Assembly (NCBI GenBank): GCA_046297495.1
Contig: JBKBIP010000016.1
Location: 1-64,000, forward strand
Direction: 5' to 3'
Source of the DNA: JBKBIP01 sp046297495
GTDB lineage: Bacteria; Planctomycetota; Planctomycetia; Gemmatales; Gemmataceae
DNA length: 64,000 nucleotides
The first letter of the stretch is position 1, and each line of letters begins with the position of its first letter. A model generated the notes under the pieces. The model was not told the DNA's origin and did no database searches. It worked only from the letters and a program-made list of their open reading frames with translations. Made by a program: the position numbers and the translations under genes. Of the stretch, positions 1 through 8,172 are shown in pieces.

Positions 1-2
1 TG

Positions 3-1172
3 CGCGACAATCTGAAGCATGACAATGCCCAATTACGTGTCAGCAGCGCCAGTTTGTTGTTGCAAGCGGTGGCCCCGCGCGACAACCAGGTGATTGGGGA
101 AGCCGTCGCGGTCCTGCGCGAGGGCTTGAAGGACGAAACCGCTGCCATCCGCATTCAGGCGGCCCACACGCTGGCCGTCGCCAACCGCGACGTTCCAGCC
201 GCCTTGCCCGTGTTGATCGCAGGGGTCAAGGATAAAAACGCGACAATCCGCCTCCAAGCGGTGCAAGCCCTGGCCCGGTTGGGCAACCAGGCCACGCCAG
301 CGGTCGATGCCTTGATTGTTGCCTTGCAAGACAAAGATGCCGCTGTCCGCCAGCAAGCCGTGTGGGCCTTGCAAAGCTACCGAGGAGATGCCGAAAAACT
401 GATGACGGCCCTTGCCCCCTTGCTTAGGGATGACAACCTGTCCATCCGTCAAAGCGTGGTCAATATCCTGAGCTACAACCGCGGCGCCGAGGCGATTCCG
501 TTGCTGATCCAAGCCCTGGATGACCAGAACGAGGGCATCCGCCAACAAGCCTTGCAAGGCTTGTATCGCCAACCCAAGCTGGACGTCAAGGAACTGCTTC
601 CCAAACTTAAGCTATTGTGCAAGGCGGAAGCGGTGTCCGTGCGTCAGACAGCCATTGCTTGCTGCGCGCGGCTGGGAAATGAAGGGCTGGCGCTCGTCCT
701 CGAAGGCTGCCAAGATGCCGAGCCGTATGTGCGCTGGTCGGCGGCCCAGGCATTGGGGACTATGCGTGTCACGGACGCCACGGCGCTGCAAACATTGGTG
801 GATATGGCCTTAAAGGATGACAATGCCACCGTCCGCAACTACGCCGTCAACGCGCTGAACCAGCTCGACGCCGTCGATGCCACTCTCTTGGCCAAGCTCT
901 TGGAAAGCAAGGATGTCAACACCCGCCGCAATGTCCTCTACGGCATCGCTCGTCGCGGTCCAAAGGGGCGGGAAGCCGTCCCCGTCGTGCTACCGTTCAT
1001 TAAGGACGATAACCTGTTTATCCGGCAGGCGGCGATTCACGCCTTGGGCCAAATCGCCCCGCCTAGTGAGGAAGTGCTGACCGCCTTGCGCGATCTCACC
1101 AATGACCCCAACCCCACCATCCGCCAAGAGGCCAAGGTCGCCTTGCTGGGAATATCGAAACGAAAGCAATGA
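3..1172 (+). CDS. HEAT-repeat protein (5' end outside window)
   Basis: The reading frame is open from the first bases of the window to a TGA at 1170-1172, so only the C-terminal 389 residues are seen. The visible part is a near-continuous run of HEAT/PBS-lyase-type helical repeats of about 37 residues. Each carries a variant of the signature K-D-x-N-x-x-I-R-x-x-A-x-x-A-L (for example KDKNATIRLQAVQAL and KDDNLFIRQAAIHAL). Such repeats form an alpha-solenoid used for protein-protein binding; no catalytic motif is visible. In planctomycetes these arrays are often fused to an N-terminal secreted or cytochrome domain, which cannot be checked here. The downstream gene starts about 285 bases later, so it is not tightly coupled. 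Confidence 0.85.
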   Translation, partial: RDNLKHDNAQLRVSSASLLLQAVAPRDNQVIGEAVAVLREGLKDETAAIRIQAAHTLAVANRDVPAALPVLIAGVKDKNATIRLQAVQALARLGNQATPAVDALIVALQDKDAAVRQQAVWALQSYRGDAEKLMTALAPLLRDDNLSIRQSVVNILSYNRGAEAIPLLIQALDDQNEGIRQQALQGLYRQPKLDVKELLPKLKLLCKAEAVSVRQTAIACCARLGNEGLALVLEGCQDAEPYVRWSAAQALGTMRVTDATALQTLVDMALKDDNATVRNYAVNALNQLDAVDATLLAKLLESKDVNTRRNVLYGIARRGPKGREAVPVVLPFIKDDNLFIRQAAIHALGQIAPPSEEVLTALRDLTNDPNPTIRQEAKVALLGISKRKQ

Positions 1173-1457
1173 GGGGCCTGATGGCCTGTGCCGTTTTCGT
1201 CGCATCCGGCAGGCAAGGGATGCTTTTTATAGACCTCCTTGGCTTCATCAACGTGTCATTGCGCGCCAAGCGGATTCATTCACCATTTCTTAACGGTTTT
1301 CCACTCCTGGGCGGTGGGCTTGTCGATCTGCTTGTGCGCCTCCAAATGAAACTCATGTATTTCTTGATTTTCCTTGGGTTTTCCGCCTCAATCTGGTATG
1401 GAATGAGGATGGAGGCTGCTAGTTTCTTTCATCCGGATCCATGCGGGGAAAATGATC

Positions 1458-2303
1458 ATGGCGAGCACCATCGAGCCATTGGCGGTTGGCGTGTGCAGCT
1501 GGTCGCTGCAAGTCAAGAATGTCACCGAGTTGAAAAAATTCATGGACCAGCTGGGCATCGACATCGTGCAGATTGCTTGCGGCGATCCGCACCATGCCGA
1601 TTGGGAAGAGGGAGACGATATGCCCAACTTCGCCAAGGCGGCTGGCTTTCGCATGGTCGGCTCGATGCTCGGCTTTGTCGGTGAGGATTACACCACGCCG
1701 CAAACCATCCAGAAAACCGGCGGCTTCGGTGACCCGGCCACGCGCCCCGAACGCTTGCAGCGCTTCCAATGGGGCTTGCAACGGACGCTGGACCTCGGTT
1801 TGCGCGACATCATGTTGCATGCCGGCTTTATCCCGGAGCCAGGTTCCCCCGACCGCGAAGCCTTCCTGGACACGCTGGCCCAACTAAGTGACTTGGCTAA
1901 GACCAAAGGTATTACCGTCGCCTTCGAGACGGGCCAAGAAACCGCCGACTTGCTGCGCTTGACGCTAGATGAATTAAAATGTCCCAATCTGAAAGTGAAC
2001 TTCGACCCGGCCAACATGCTGCTCTATGAAAAAGGGGACCCGCTCCGAGCCGTGGAAATCCTCGCCCCCGACATCGTCAGCGTTCACGTCAAGGACGCCA
2101 TCCGTACCAAGGTACCCGGCACCTGGGGAGACGAAGTGCCGCTTGGACAGGGGGAAGTCAATATTCGGGAGTTCATCCGCGCCCTGAAGCGCGTCGGCTA
2201 TCGCGGCCCCTTGTGCATCGAACGCGAAGTCGGCGACCAGCAACAACGCCTGGCCGACATCGCGCATGGGATTCGCTATGTGCGTGAATGTTTGGCGAGT
2301 TAA
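1458..2303 (+). CDS. Sugar phosphate isomerase/epimerase-like TIM-barrel protein
   Basis: This is a 281-residue protein of the xylose isomerase-like TIM barrel/AP endonuclease 2 superfamily. Supporting motifs are the N-terminal GVCSWSL strand, the mid-chain IMLHAGFIPEP, the VAFETGQET strand with the metal-type Glu, NFDPANMLLYEKGDP, VSVHVKDA and the C-terminal CIEREVGD. These match the metal-ligand positions expected in the family (Glu, Asp/His, His, Glu). The substrate is unknown; relatives isomerise or epimerise sugars or inositol derivatives. Two ATGs are available at 1452 and 1458. The purine-rich GGGG at 1443-1446 is better spaced for 1458, so that start was chosen. It is a stand-alone cytosolic gene. 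Confidence 0.85.
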   Translation: MASTIEPLAVGVCSWSLQVKNVTELKKFMDQLGIDIVQIACGDPHHADWEEGDDMPNFAKAAGFRMVGSMLGFVGEDYTTPQTIQKTGGFGDPATRPERLQRFQWGLQRTLDLGLRDIMLHAGFIPEPGSPDREAFLDTLAQLSDLAKTKGITVAFETGQETADLLRLTLDELKCPNLKVNFDPANMLLYEKGDPLRAVEILAPDIVSVHVKDAIRTKVPGTWGDEVPLGQGEVNIREFIRALKRVGYRGPLCIEREVGDQQQRLADIAHGIRYVRECLAS

Positions 2304-3063
2304 ATAAACTGTCATGTCAATATCGTCAGACGTGCCCAGGTGAAGCAGAGGGAAATCGCGCGATCGTCGGCAAGAAAAATTCCGCATCCCTGGCGGTTGA
2401 CGCAGGGGGATTTGACTGTTATTCTCTAGGTAGTAGGCGTTACTTATAATTATGGAGAGTTATTCTTTACTCAAAACACTTTTCGAGAATGCCGATGTGA
2501 AGACTAATCAATGGGAAACGACGCACAAGATAATCCTCCTCTCCTTTCTTGAACGTCCTTTTCAGATGAGTTAGTTTGGGTCTAATGAAAAGTGAGATTA
2601 GAGATACTTGGAGGGATATTAATCAACTCCACTAACCCCAATCTTTTGCCTGATGCCATGAAAAGCGGCTAAGAGCTATGATGAGCAGGCAAGGGGGCGG
2701 TCCCGTCTTGGCGTGTGGGTGACACTGAAAGAAGACTATTGGTCGTGGATTTATCAATAGTGCGGAGATGCTGCGCCTAAATAGGATTGTCCATTCCAGC
2801 GGTTCTTATTCACGCCTGTCTCATATTCCTTTCTAACCCATTCTCAGGCAGCGCCGAAGTAATTTTATTTATCCCTGGATGTTTCCCATCCACGGAAAAT
2901 GGGCTTTGTGCCATCGTGACAGGTTGTCCCGTTAAGCTAATCGAGGAGAATGGTCCCATCGTGTTTCTCGTTCATGGATTCAGAAGCAACTACTCCGCAT
3001 CGTCCGTATCGGTCCTTCGTCGGTTTTGGGCCAGGCGAGGAACCACCACCAAGGAGGTAGTAT
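2304..3063. other. Gene-poor, AT-richer intergenic stretch
   Basis: About 760 bases with no convincing gene. Base composition is visibly more AT-rich than the flanking genes, especially 2400-2650. A sigma70-like hexamer pair, TTGACG at 2397-2402 and TATTCT at 2420-2425 with a 17-base spacer, faces right, but no ORF follows for over 600 bases. An ORF beginning at 2787 lacks a good ribosome site and overlaps the strongly supported gene at 3064. The stretch could hold a non-coding RNA or be relic DNA; the sequence alone does not decide. Confidence 0.4.
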
Positions 3064-4770
3064 ATGCGCCCCATCTCGTCCGAAACGGCTGGGTTGACAT
3101 CCCCCTCATTCCCCGCGCTGGATGAAGCCTTGCGTCCCGATCCCTTTCCGGCCAATCCCCTTCCGCCAGCCTCACATTCGCCATCATCTCCGGTTGCCGC
3201 GCCAGCCAGCGAATACATCATGGAACCCGGCGTTCACTGGCAGGTTTTGGAACCAATTTCGATGCTGCACGTCATCTTGCACAGTATGAGTGACGGCATG
3301 TTGATCTGCGACGCGCATGGGCATATCACGCTGTTCAATGCCGCCGCGGAAGCCATGCTGGACATCCACGAAGTCGAGTGTTGCCCGAACGTGGACCTGC
3401 TGGGAACCGCGATGTTGTCGCCGGAAGTGGAAGCCGTGTTCTTGGCGCCGAACGCGCCGCTGACGCGGGCCCTCCACGGTGAAGCGGTGCATGATGCCGA
3501 ATTGTGGCTGCGCCATGCTCGCGTATCCAATGGCTTATGGTTGAGTGTCAGCGCATGGCCGCTGCGCGATGAACTCGGCACGATCCGGGGTGGCGTGGCG
3601 ATGATGCGCGACATCTCGGAGCACAAACGCATGGAAACCCAATTACGAGAGAGCGACGCGCGGTTTCGCCTGTTGGCGCAACAGGCATTGTGCGTGATCA
3701 TCGTCCTGACGCCGGAGCGCCGCATCGTGGAATTCAATCCGGAGGCGGAACGAGTATTCGGCATCCATCGCGCGGCGGTCATCGGCAAGGATTACTTTGA
3801 CTTATTCTTGCCGCTGGAAATCCACGACCAAATTGCCAACGAGATAACAAAAATCTTGGCGGGGGAACCGAGCCGGGGCTATGAAAACCCCGTGCGAACC
3901 GCCGATGGCAAAGAACGCATCATGATTTGGCACGCAAACTGTCTGCGCGAGGCAGGTCAGGTGGTCGGCATCATCGCCGTCGGCCAGGACATCACCGAAC
4001 GCAAACGGGCGGAACAAGCCGAGCAAGAAATGTTCATCGCGCGCCAAATTCAGCAACGGTTGTTACCCCATGCCGCTCCAGTCCTGGATGGGTTCGATGT
4101 CGCGGGGTTTTGTCAGCCGGCGGCGGCGACGGGAGGTGATTTTTTTGACTACCTGCCGTTGTCGGAGAATCAACTGGGCATCGTCATCGCTGATGTCAGT
4201 AGTCATGGCTTCGCTCCGGCCCTGATCATGGCCGAGACGCGGCGGTTGGTGCGGACTTTGGTTGAAAAATGCGAGGACCTCGGCGAAGTGCTAACTCTTG
4301 CCAATCGCGCCATTGCCGAAGACATCTCGTCGGATCATTTCGTGACGTTGTTCTTCGCGTGTCTCGACGTGCCATCCCAACAGCTTACTTACGCCGCTGC
4401 CGGCCACGTGGGTTATGTGATCCAGACCACGGGTGACGTGCGCATGTTGCCCAGTACCGCCATGCCGCTGGGAATTGATGAAACCATCCTGATTCCGCAC
4501 GGAATTCACGAGCAACTTCGGCCTGGTCAAATTTTTCTTTTGTTCACGGACGGACTTGTCGATGCCCTTTCCCCATGTGGAAATCGTTTTGGCAATCAGC
4601 GCGTTTTTGATCTGGTTCACGCCCATCGTCATCGATCCGCTCAAGATATACTTACCTCTCTATACCAAGCGGTTTATGATTTTTGCGCCCCCAATCCAAT
4701 TCATGATGACGTGACTGTTGTTATTGTTAAAGTCCACCCCGATTATTCAGAGTCTGCTCCATCCGATTGA
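3064..4770 (+). CDS. PAS-PAS-SpoIIE/RsbU-type PP2C phosphatase
   Basis: A 568-residue cytosolic sensor phosphatase. A PAS domain lies at about residues 65-190, ending in the typical GGVAMMRDISEHKRMETQLRE linker. A second PAS follows at about 195-325 (FNPEAERVFGIHRAAVIGKDY, then IIAVGQDITERKRAE). The C-terminal SpoIIE/PP2C phosphatase at about 330-560 has QIQQRLLP, the metal-binding GGDFFDY, VIADVSSHG, YAAAGHVGYV and LLFTDGLVDA followed by HDDVTVVIVK. Such proteins dephosphorylate anti-anti-sigma factors in partner-switching pathways, with the PAS domains sensing a ligand or redox cue. No anti-sigma or STAS gene is adjacent. The start has a strong AAGGAGGT at 3050-3057. A palindrome overlaps and follows the stop codon. 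Confidence 0.93.
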   Translation: MRPISSETAGLTSPSFPALDEALRPDPFPANPLPPASHSPSSPVAAPASEYIMEPGVHWQVLEPISMLHVILHSMSDGMLICDAHGHITLFNAAAEAMLDIHEVECCPNVDLLGTAMLSPEVEAVFLAPNAPLTRALHGEAVHDAELWLRHARVSNGLWLSVSAWPLRDELGTIRGGVAMMRDISEHKRMETQLRESDARFRLLAQQALCVIIVLTPERRIVEFNPEAERVFGIHRAAVIGKDYFDLFLPLEIHDQIANEITKILAGEPSRGYENPVRTADGKERIMIWHANCLREAGQVVGIIAVGQDITERKRAEQAEQEMFIARQIQQRLLPHAAPVLDGFDVAGFCQPAAATGGDFFDYLPLSENQLGIVIADVSSHGFAPALIMAETRRLVRTLVEKCEDLGEVLTLANRAIAEDISSDHFVTLFFACLDVPSQQLTYAAAGHVGYVIQTTGDVRMLPSTAMPLGIDETILIPHGIHEQLRPGQIFLLFTDGLVDALSPCGNRFGNQRVFDLVHAHRHRSAQDILTSLYQAVYDFCAPNPIHDDVTVVIVKVHPDYSESAPSD

Positions 4771-4814
4771 TCGTTTCACGCCGGGAATCGGCGGCGAGCG
4801 CGAAACGATGAATC
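4765..4814. repeat. Imperfect palindrome with GATTCATCG-type core
   Basis: Arms at 4765-4781 and 4798-4814 pair with two mismatches in 17 bases around a 16-base loop. The right arm reads GCGCGAAACGATGAATC. It begins in the last codons of the phosphatase gene, so it may act in transcription ending or mRNA stability, although there is no T-tract. The same arm core recurs near 7276-7320, 18264-18313 and 57670-57711. Confidence 0.6.
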
Positions 4815-5018
4815 CCAGAAATCACGAACCATCGCTGGCGTGCGCCAAAACCGTCGGCGGAAAAAAACTTGCTCGTGACAGCGAACGCTTCTCGATTTAC
4901 ACTAATCCTTTATTGAGGATGAGCCGCGCGGCAGCGGCTGCTAGGTTTGCCGGTGTGGTGTCATTGAGACAACCATGAACCGAGGAAATCCAATCTCGTG
5001 CGCTGGGGAGGAACGCTT

Positions 5019-5234
5019 GTGAGTATTGTGCGTGTTGGTTTGGGGGAAACCAAGAATTTCGCCGCCGGGTATGAAGCCATCTTCGGCAAGAAGAAGAGCA
5101 CGGCGAAGAAGGAAGAAAAGGCCGAACAACCGGAAACGCCAAAAGAAGAGAAGAAATCCGCCAAGAAGCCAGCGAAGAAACCCGCCGCCAAGGCGTCGGC
5201 CAAGTCGAGCAAGAAGAAAAGCGCCAAGAAGTAA
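5019..5234 (+). CDS. Small Lys/Ala-rich basic protein
   Basis: A 71-residue protein with a short globular-looking N-terminus (MSIVRVGLGETKNFAAGYEAIF) and a low-complexity tail of Lys, Ala, Pro and Glu running to the end. The GTG at 5019 follows GGGGAGG at 5005-5011 and is preferred to the upstream GTG at 4998, which has no ribosome site. The tail resembles the C-terminal tails of histone H1-like and other nucleic-acid-binding bacterial proteins, so binding to DNA or RNA is a guess by composition only. I recall similar small proteins in other planctomycetes but do not know a function. It is a single gene, convergent with the MlaE-type gene. Confidence 0.7.
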   Translation: MSIVRVGLGETKNFAAGYEAIFGKKKSTAKKEEKAEQPETPKEEKKSAKKPAKKPAAKASAKSSKKKSAKK

Positions 5235-5240
5235 GGCGAA

Positions 5241-5305
5241 GGCGAGCGGAGGCCGTAAGTTCTCTGGTTGGGCTTCTCACCGGAGGGTTACGCCCTTCGC
5301 TCGCC
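5241..5305. repeat. Palindrome between convergent genes
   Basis: Arms at 5241-5258 (GGCGAGCGGAGGCCGTAA) and 5288-5305 (TTACGCCCTTCGCTCGCC) pair at 16 of 18 positions. The hairpin sits in the 80-base gap between the convergent small basic gene and the MlaE-type gene, so it could serve as a two-way terminator. There is no T-tract on either side. The arm wording resembles short dispersed repeats that I recall in planctomycete genomes, unverified here. Confidence 0.65.
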
Positions 5306-5314
5306 GGGAATTTG

Positions 5315-6148
5315 TCACAGCAGCGACGAACCGGCGGCGGGCCAGATTTCCACGTACAGGCGATTCAGAAACATACCCAGCAAGAAATCCAACGCCAGAA
5401 TGACGATGAAGGAATAAACGAAGGCTTCGGTGGCGGCCTTGCCGACTCCCTCTGCGCCGGCCCGGCTGTTGAAGCCGCGATGACAGCTAATCAAGGCAAT
5501 GGCGCCGCCGAAAAACACCGATTTGAGCAAACTGGTGAAAATGTCCCACAAGCCGATGCCGCGCGAGTACAACCAGTACAGGTTGGCGTCCACATGATAA
5601 ATCTCAATGCAAATCAACGCTCCCCCCATGATCCCCATGAAGTCGGCGAAGATGGTCAATAGGGGAATCAGCAGCACGCACGCCAAAAAGCGCGGTACGA
5701 CCAAATAGTGAATCGGGTTGACCCCCAGACAAGCCAAGGCATCGATTTGCTCGGTGACGTGCATGGTCCCCAGCTCGGCCGCCATGGCGCTGCCGACGCG
5801 CCCCGCCAACATCGTCGCCGCCAAGACTGGCCCCAATTCGCGGATCACCGAGACATTGATGATCCCCCCCAACCGAGAGGACAGCCCCAGCTGATGAAAC
5901 TGTGCGAACGATTGCACGGCCAACACCATGCCAATGAATATCCCGGTGATCAGCACGACATTGAGACTGCGCACCCCGACATAGTAGAAGATGGGCAACA
6001 ATGTTCCCGCGCTGGGCCGGCGACGCAGCAACCAACCGACCGTCTTGACGGAGAAAATGGCCCAATCCCCTAGCACGATCAAGGCGTTGGCCAGGTAATC
6101 CAAGGCCACTCCGAGCATTGTGGGGGAACGCAGGTCCGCGGAGGCCAT
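5315..6148 (-). CDS. MlaE-family ABC transporter permease
   Basis: A 277-residue inner-membrane permease of the MlaE/YrbE family, which moves phospholipids or other lipids between inner and outer membranes together with an MlaF-type ATPase and MlaD-type MCE protein. Diagnostic segments are SVIRELGPVLAATMLAGRVGSAMAAELGTM, followed by EQIDALACLGVNPIHYLVVPR, plus five or so hydrophobic helices. The ATG at 6148 has AAGGAT just upstream and gives the usual family length; a longer reading to 6235 adds an unsupported N-terminus. No MlaF or MlaD gene is adjacent, so the partners must be elsewhere. It follows the M50 protease gene on the same strand after about 130 bases. Confidence 0.9.
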   Translation of the reverse strand: MASADLRSPTMLGVALDYLANALIVLGDWAIFSVKTVGWLLRRRPSAGTLLPIFYYVGVRSLNVVLITGIFIGMVLAVQSFAQFHQLGLSSRLGGIINVSVIRELGPVLAATMLAGRVGSAMAAELGTMHVTEQIDALACLGVNPIHYLVVPRFLACVLLIPLLTIFADFMGIMGGALICIEIYHVDANLYWLYSRGIGLWDIFTSLLKSVFFGGAIALISCHRGFNSRAGAEGVGKAATEAFVYSFIVILALDFLLGMFLNRLYVEIWPAAGSSLL

Positions 6149-6211
6149 GTCGATATCCTTGACACGGGGGAGAATGACGATTCCGCTCGGAATCAGGCTC
6201 CTACTTGTGAT

Positions 6212-6233
6212 TGATCGGTTCGCGCCCACTTCC
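6212..6233. repeat. Copy 1 of a 22-base direct repeat
   Basis: The 22 bases beginning TGATCGGTTCGCGCCC recur at 8104-8125 with one difference. Both copies lie in short intergenic gaps and contain the GATCGGTTCGCG wording that resembles the arms of the GATTCATCG palindromes. Confidence 0.5.
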
Positions 6234-6281
6234 AACTTGCTGCGCGTACCGACAAATTCCTGGAATACCTGGCCCTAATCG

Positions 6282-7229
6282 TCAATCCAAGGAAACCCAG
6301 CACACATGCACTGGTCGTCCGTTACGCCACTCGATCCAAGCGCCGGCGCGGCGGTCCCACGTGAAGCCGGAGAAATTCGGTTCGGCGGGTAGAGCCGCGG
6401 GGTCCAGCACTGGCTCGACCACGGGAATGACCTCCAGCGGTTCCGCGTCGAAGTGCCGCCCCGTCAAACGGGCGCCGTAGGCTTCAGCGGCTTGTTCCTG
6501 GGCCTTCATGCGGACCACGGCCACTTCCTGCTGACCAGCCAGAAAGACAAAGAAGCCAATCAAAGCCAACATCGGCATTCCCTGGAACAGGCCCCCCACG
6601 ACAAATAGCCCCGCCGCGACCATACCGATGAACGCCGCCACTTCCGTCGCGCGCAGATGCCCCATGCCCAAGCTCAACAAGGCGCGAAAGACGCGTCCGC
6701 CATCCATCGGAAAGACCGGCAGCATGTTGAAGACCACCAAAATCGTATTGGCCAGAAGTAAGCCAAATAACAAGCGCGGGATGAATGAGGCATCCACCGC
6801 GCGCGGCGTCATGATGGCTTCGATGTTGGATTCGATTAAGGTGCCCAGCACCCCAAGAGCCCCCAAGACGAAACTAATACCGATGATGATGACGACATTG
6901 ACCGCTGGCCCCGCCAAGGCAATGGCGATCTCCTCCCCTGGTTTCTCGCTGATGCGTTCCAGCCGAGCGACGCCGCCGATGGGATACAAGGTGATGTCGC
7001 GCGTGCGGATGCCGTAATACCTTGCCATCAGCGCGTGGCCGAACTCGTGCAGTGTCACGCACAGAAAGATGCCAGGAATGAACAACCCCGTGAACAACAT
7101 GGTCGCCGGGCCGTCGCTCCAGTGTTGCAACACAAAAAAGCCAATCAAGACCAACAACGACCAGTGCAAATACACGTCGATGCCAAACATCCGGCCAATT
7201 TTCCATGAGCGCAGCATGATGCGTTTCAC
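6282..7229 (-). CDS. M50-family (site-2 protease-like) membrane metalloprotease
   Basis: A 315-residue multi-pass membrane protein. The zinc-binding HEFGH is at residues 61-65 in a hydrophobic helix, and the third ligand motif NMLPVFPMDGGR is at about 168-179. Both are hallmarks of the M50/S2P family, which cleaves substrates inside the membrane, often to release transcription regulators. The N-terminus (GIDVYLHWSLLVLIGFFVL) matches the SpoIVFB/FtsH-like subgroup. There are no PDZ or CBS domains; instead a soluble C-terminal tail of about 85 residues ends in an unusual FTWDRRAGAWIEWRNGRP segment. The first codon may be the GTG at 7229 or the ATG at 7217; ribosome-site spacing is poor for both. 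Confidence 0.88.
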   Translation of the reverse strand: MKRIMLRSWKIGRMFGIDVYLHWSLLVLIGFFVLQHWSDGPATMLFTGLFIPGIFLCVTLHEFGHALMARYYGIRTRDITLYPIGGVARLERISEKPGEEIAIALAGPAVNVVIIIGISFVLGALGVLGTLIESNIEAIMTPRAVDASFIPRLLFGLLLANTILVVFNMLPVFPMDGGRVFRALLSLGMGHLRATEVAAFIGMVAAGLFVVGGLFQGMPMLALIGFFVFLAGQQEVAVVRMKAQEQAAEAYGARLTGRHFDAEPLEVIPVVEPVLDPAALPAEPNFSGFTWDRRAGAWIEWRNGRPVHVCWVSLD

Positions 7230-7275
7230 TTTCCTGTTTGAGGACTTCCCCTGCTCCGACCATGCCGGTGCTTGG

Positions 7276-7320
7276 GTTCAGCGTTTCGCGTGGAAGTCCG
7301 CGTGCGCGAAACGCTGAATC
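7276..7320. repeat. Palindrome in the divergent gap 7230-7614
   Basis: Arms at 7276-7290 and 7305-7320 (CGCGAAACGCTGAATC) pair almost perfectly. It shares the CGCGAAAC..TGAATC wording with other palindromes in this window. It lies in the 385-base region between the divergent M50 and DUF2203 genes; nothing else recognisable was seen there, and no clear promoter pair stands out. Confidence 0.55.
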
Positions 7321-7614
7321 TCCCCGCCATCCAGCGTTGGGAACCAGGACTTGGCCCCCGCCACTGCGGATGGATGGCCCACTACCTCTATTTTAGATAC
7401 GTCCCATCGCGAAAAGATGCGAATTTCAAAAACAACTTGTGCCAACTCGCGCCCGGGCGCTGTTTTCCCATTAGGAAAAGGTTAACGACTTGGGCGGATT
7501 TCCGACTCCGAACCTGAACCTCCCGCATGGTTCAATCTCTCTAACTTAATGAAGGACGTTATCATGCGAATGGAGGCGCGACATTGTCTTCCTCGCCAAC
7601 CGTGAGGCCTTCCC

Positions 7615-8091
7615 ATGATGAAACGACATCGCAATGGTTCAAAATCGCGTCGCCGGGCCATTCAACCCTGGACCCACGAGCAGGCCGTTCAGGCGCTTCC
7701 CTATATCCGATCCATCACGGCTTCGCTACGGGAACATTACCTGGAAGCACGTTTTCACAAGAGACGAGCCAACCAGCTGGCGGATAAGCCCCGCTGCCAA
7801 CGCGACGAGTTGATCGCCTTAGAGGAAGCGACCCGCGCTGCCCAGCGTGCTCAACAGCAGTTCGATGACACTCTCGATGAATTGCACTGTCTGGATGTGT
7901 ACTTGCTTGACCCGCTCCGTGGTTTGGCCTTCATTCCGTTCGTTCATACCGATCAATTGGCCTGGTTTCTGTTTGATTTATTCGACTCCCAACCGCTGCG
8001 GTATTGGCGGTATCATGAGGATACGCTGGACACGCGCCGCCCCATCGCTGAAATCGGGCAGGAGCCATTGTCCGAGTCGAGGATCATTTGA
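7615..8091 (+). CDS. DUF2203-like protein
   Basis: A 158-residue soluble protein. The opening IQPWTHEQAVQALPYIRSI resembles the FT-x-EEA-x-x-LLP-x-LR start of DUF2203 proteins. The central helix pair and the C-terminal part (LRGLAFIPF, then LAWFLFDLFDS, LRYWRYHEDTLDTRRPIAEI) fit the G-x-V-x-F-P and YWH-x-x-x-x-x-x-x-R-P-I pattern of that family. Family function is not established. The N-terminal 14 residues are very basic. It is followed after 81 bases by the MtfA-type peptidase, so the two may be co-transcribed. The assignment rests on motif resemblance only. Confidence 0.72.
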   Translation: MMKRHRNGSKSRRRAIQPWTHEQAVQALPYIRSITASLREHYLEARFHKRRANQLADKPRCQRDELIALEEATRAAQRAQQQFDDTLDELHCLDVYLLDPLRGLAFIPFVHTDQLAWFLFDLFDSQPLRYWRYHEDTLDTRRPIAEIGQEPLSESRII

Positions 8092-8103
8092 TGCTTGGGG
8101 GAG

Positions 8104-8125
8104 TGATCGGTTCGCGCCCGCTTCC
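8104..8125. repeat. Copy 2 of a 22-base direct repeat
   Basis: Matches 6212-6233 at 21 of 22 bases. It lies between the DUF2203 and MtfA-type genes, just before a small hairpin CCGCGC-GAA-GCGCGG. Confidence 0.5.
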
Positions 8126-8172
8126 GATTTCCGCGCGAAGCGCGGCATCCACAGAGGACATGAGGGGTTGCC

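Noticed and set aside
1278..1387. Minus-strand frame ending in HLEAHKQIDKPTAQEWKTV, protein-like wording
   Set aside because: Only about 36 codons between stops, no start or ribosome site; possibly a gene relic but too short to call.
1169..1684. 171-residue plus-strand ORF after the HEAT gene
   Set aside because: It runs 230 bases into the well-supported isomerase gene in another frame, has no ribosome site, and shows no domain.
2787..3125. 112-residue ORF before the PAS-SpoIIE gene
   Set aside because: No ribosome site, no recognisable motif, and it overlaps the strong start at 3064.
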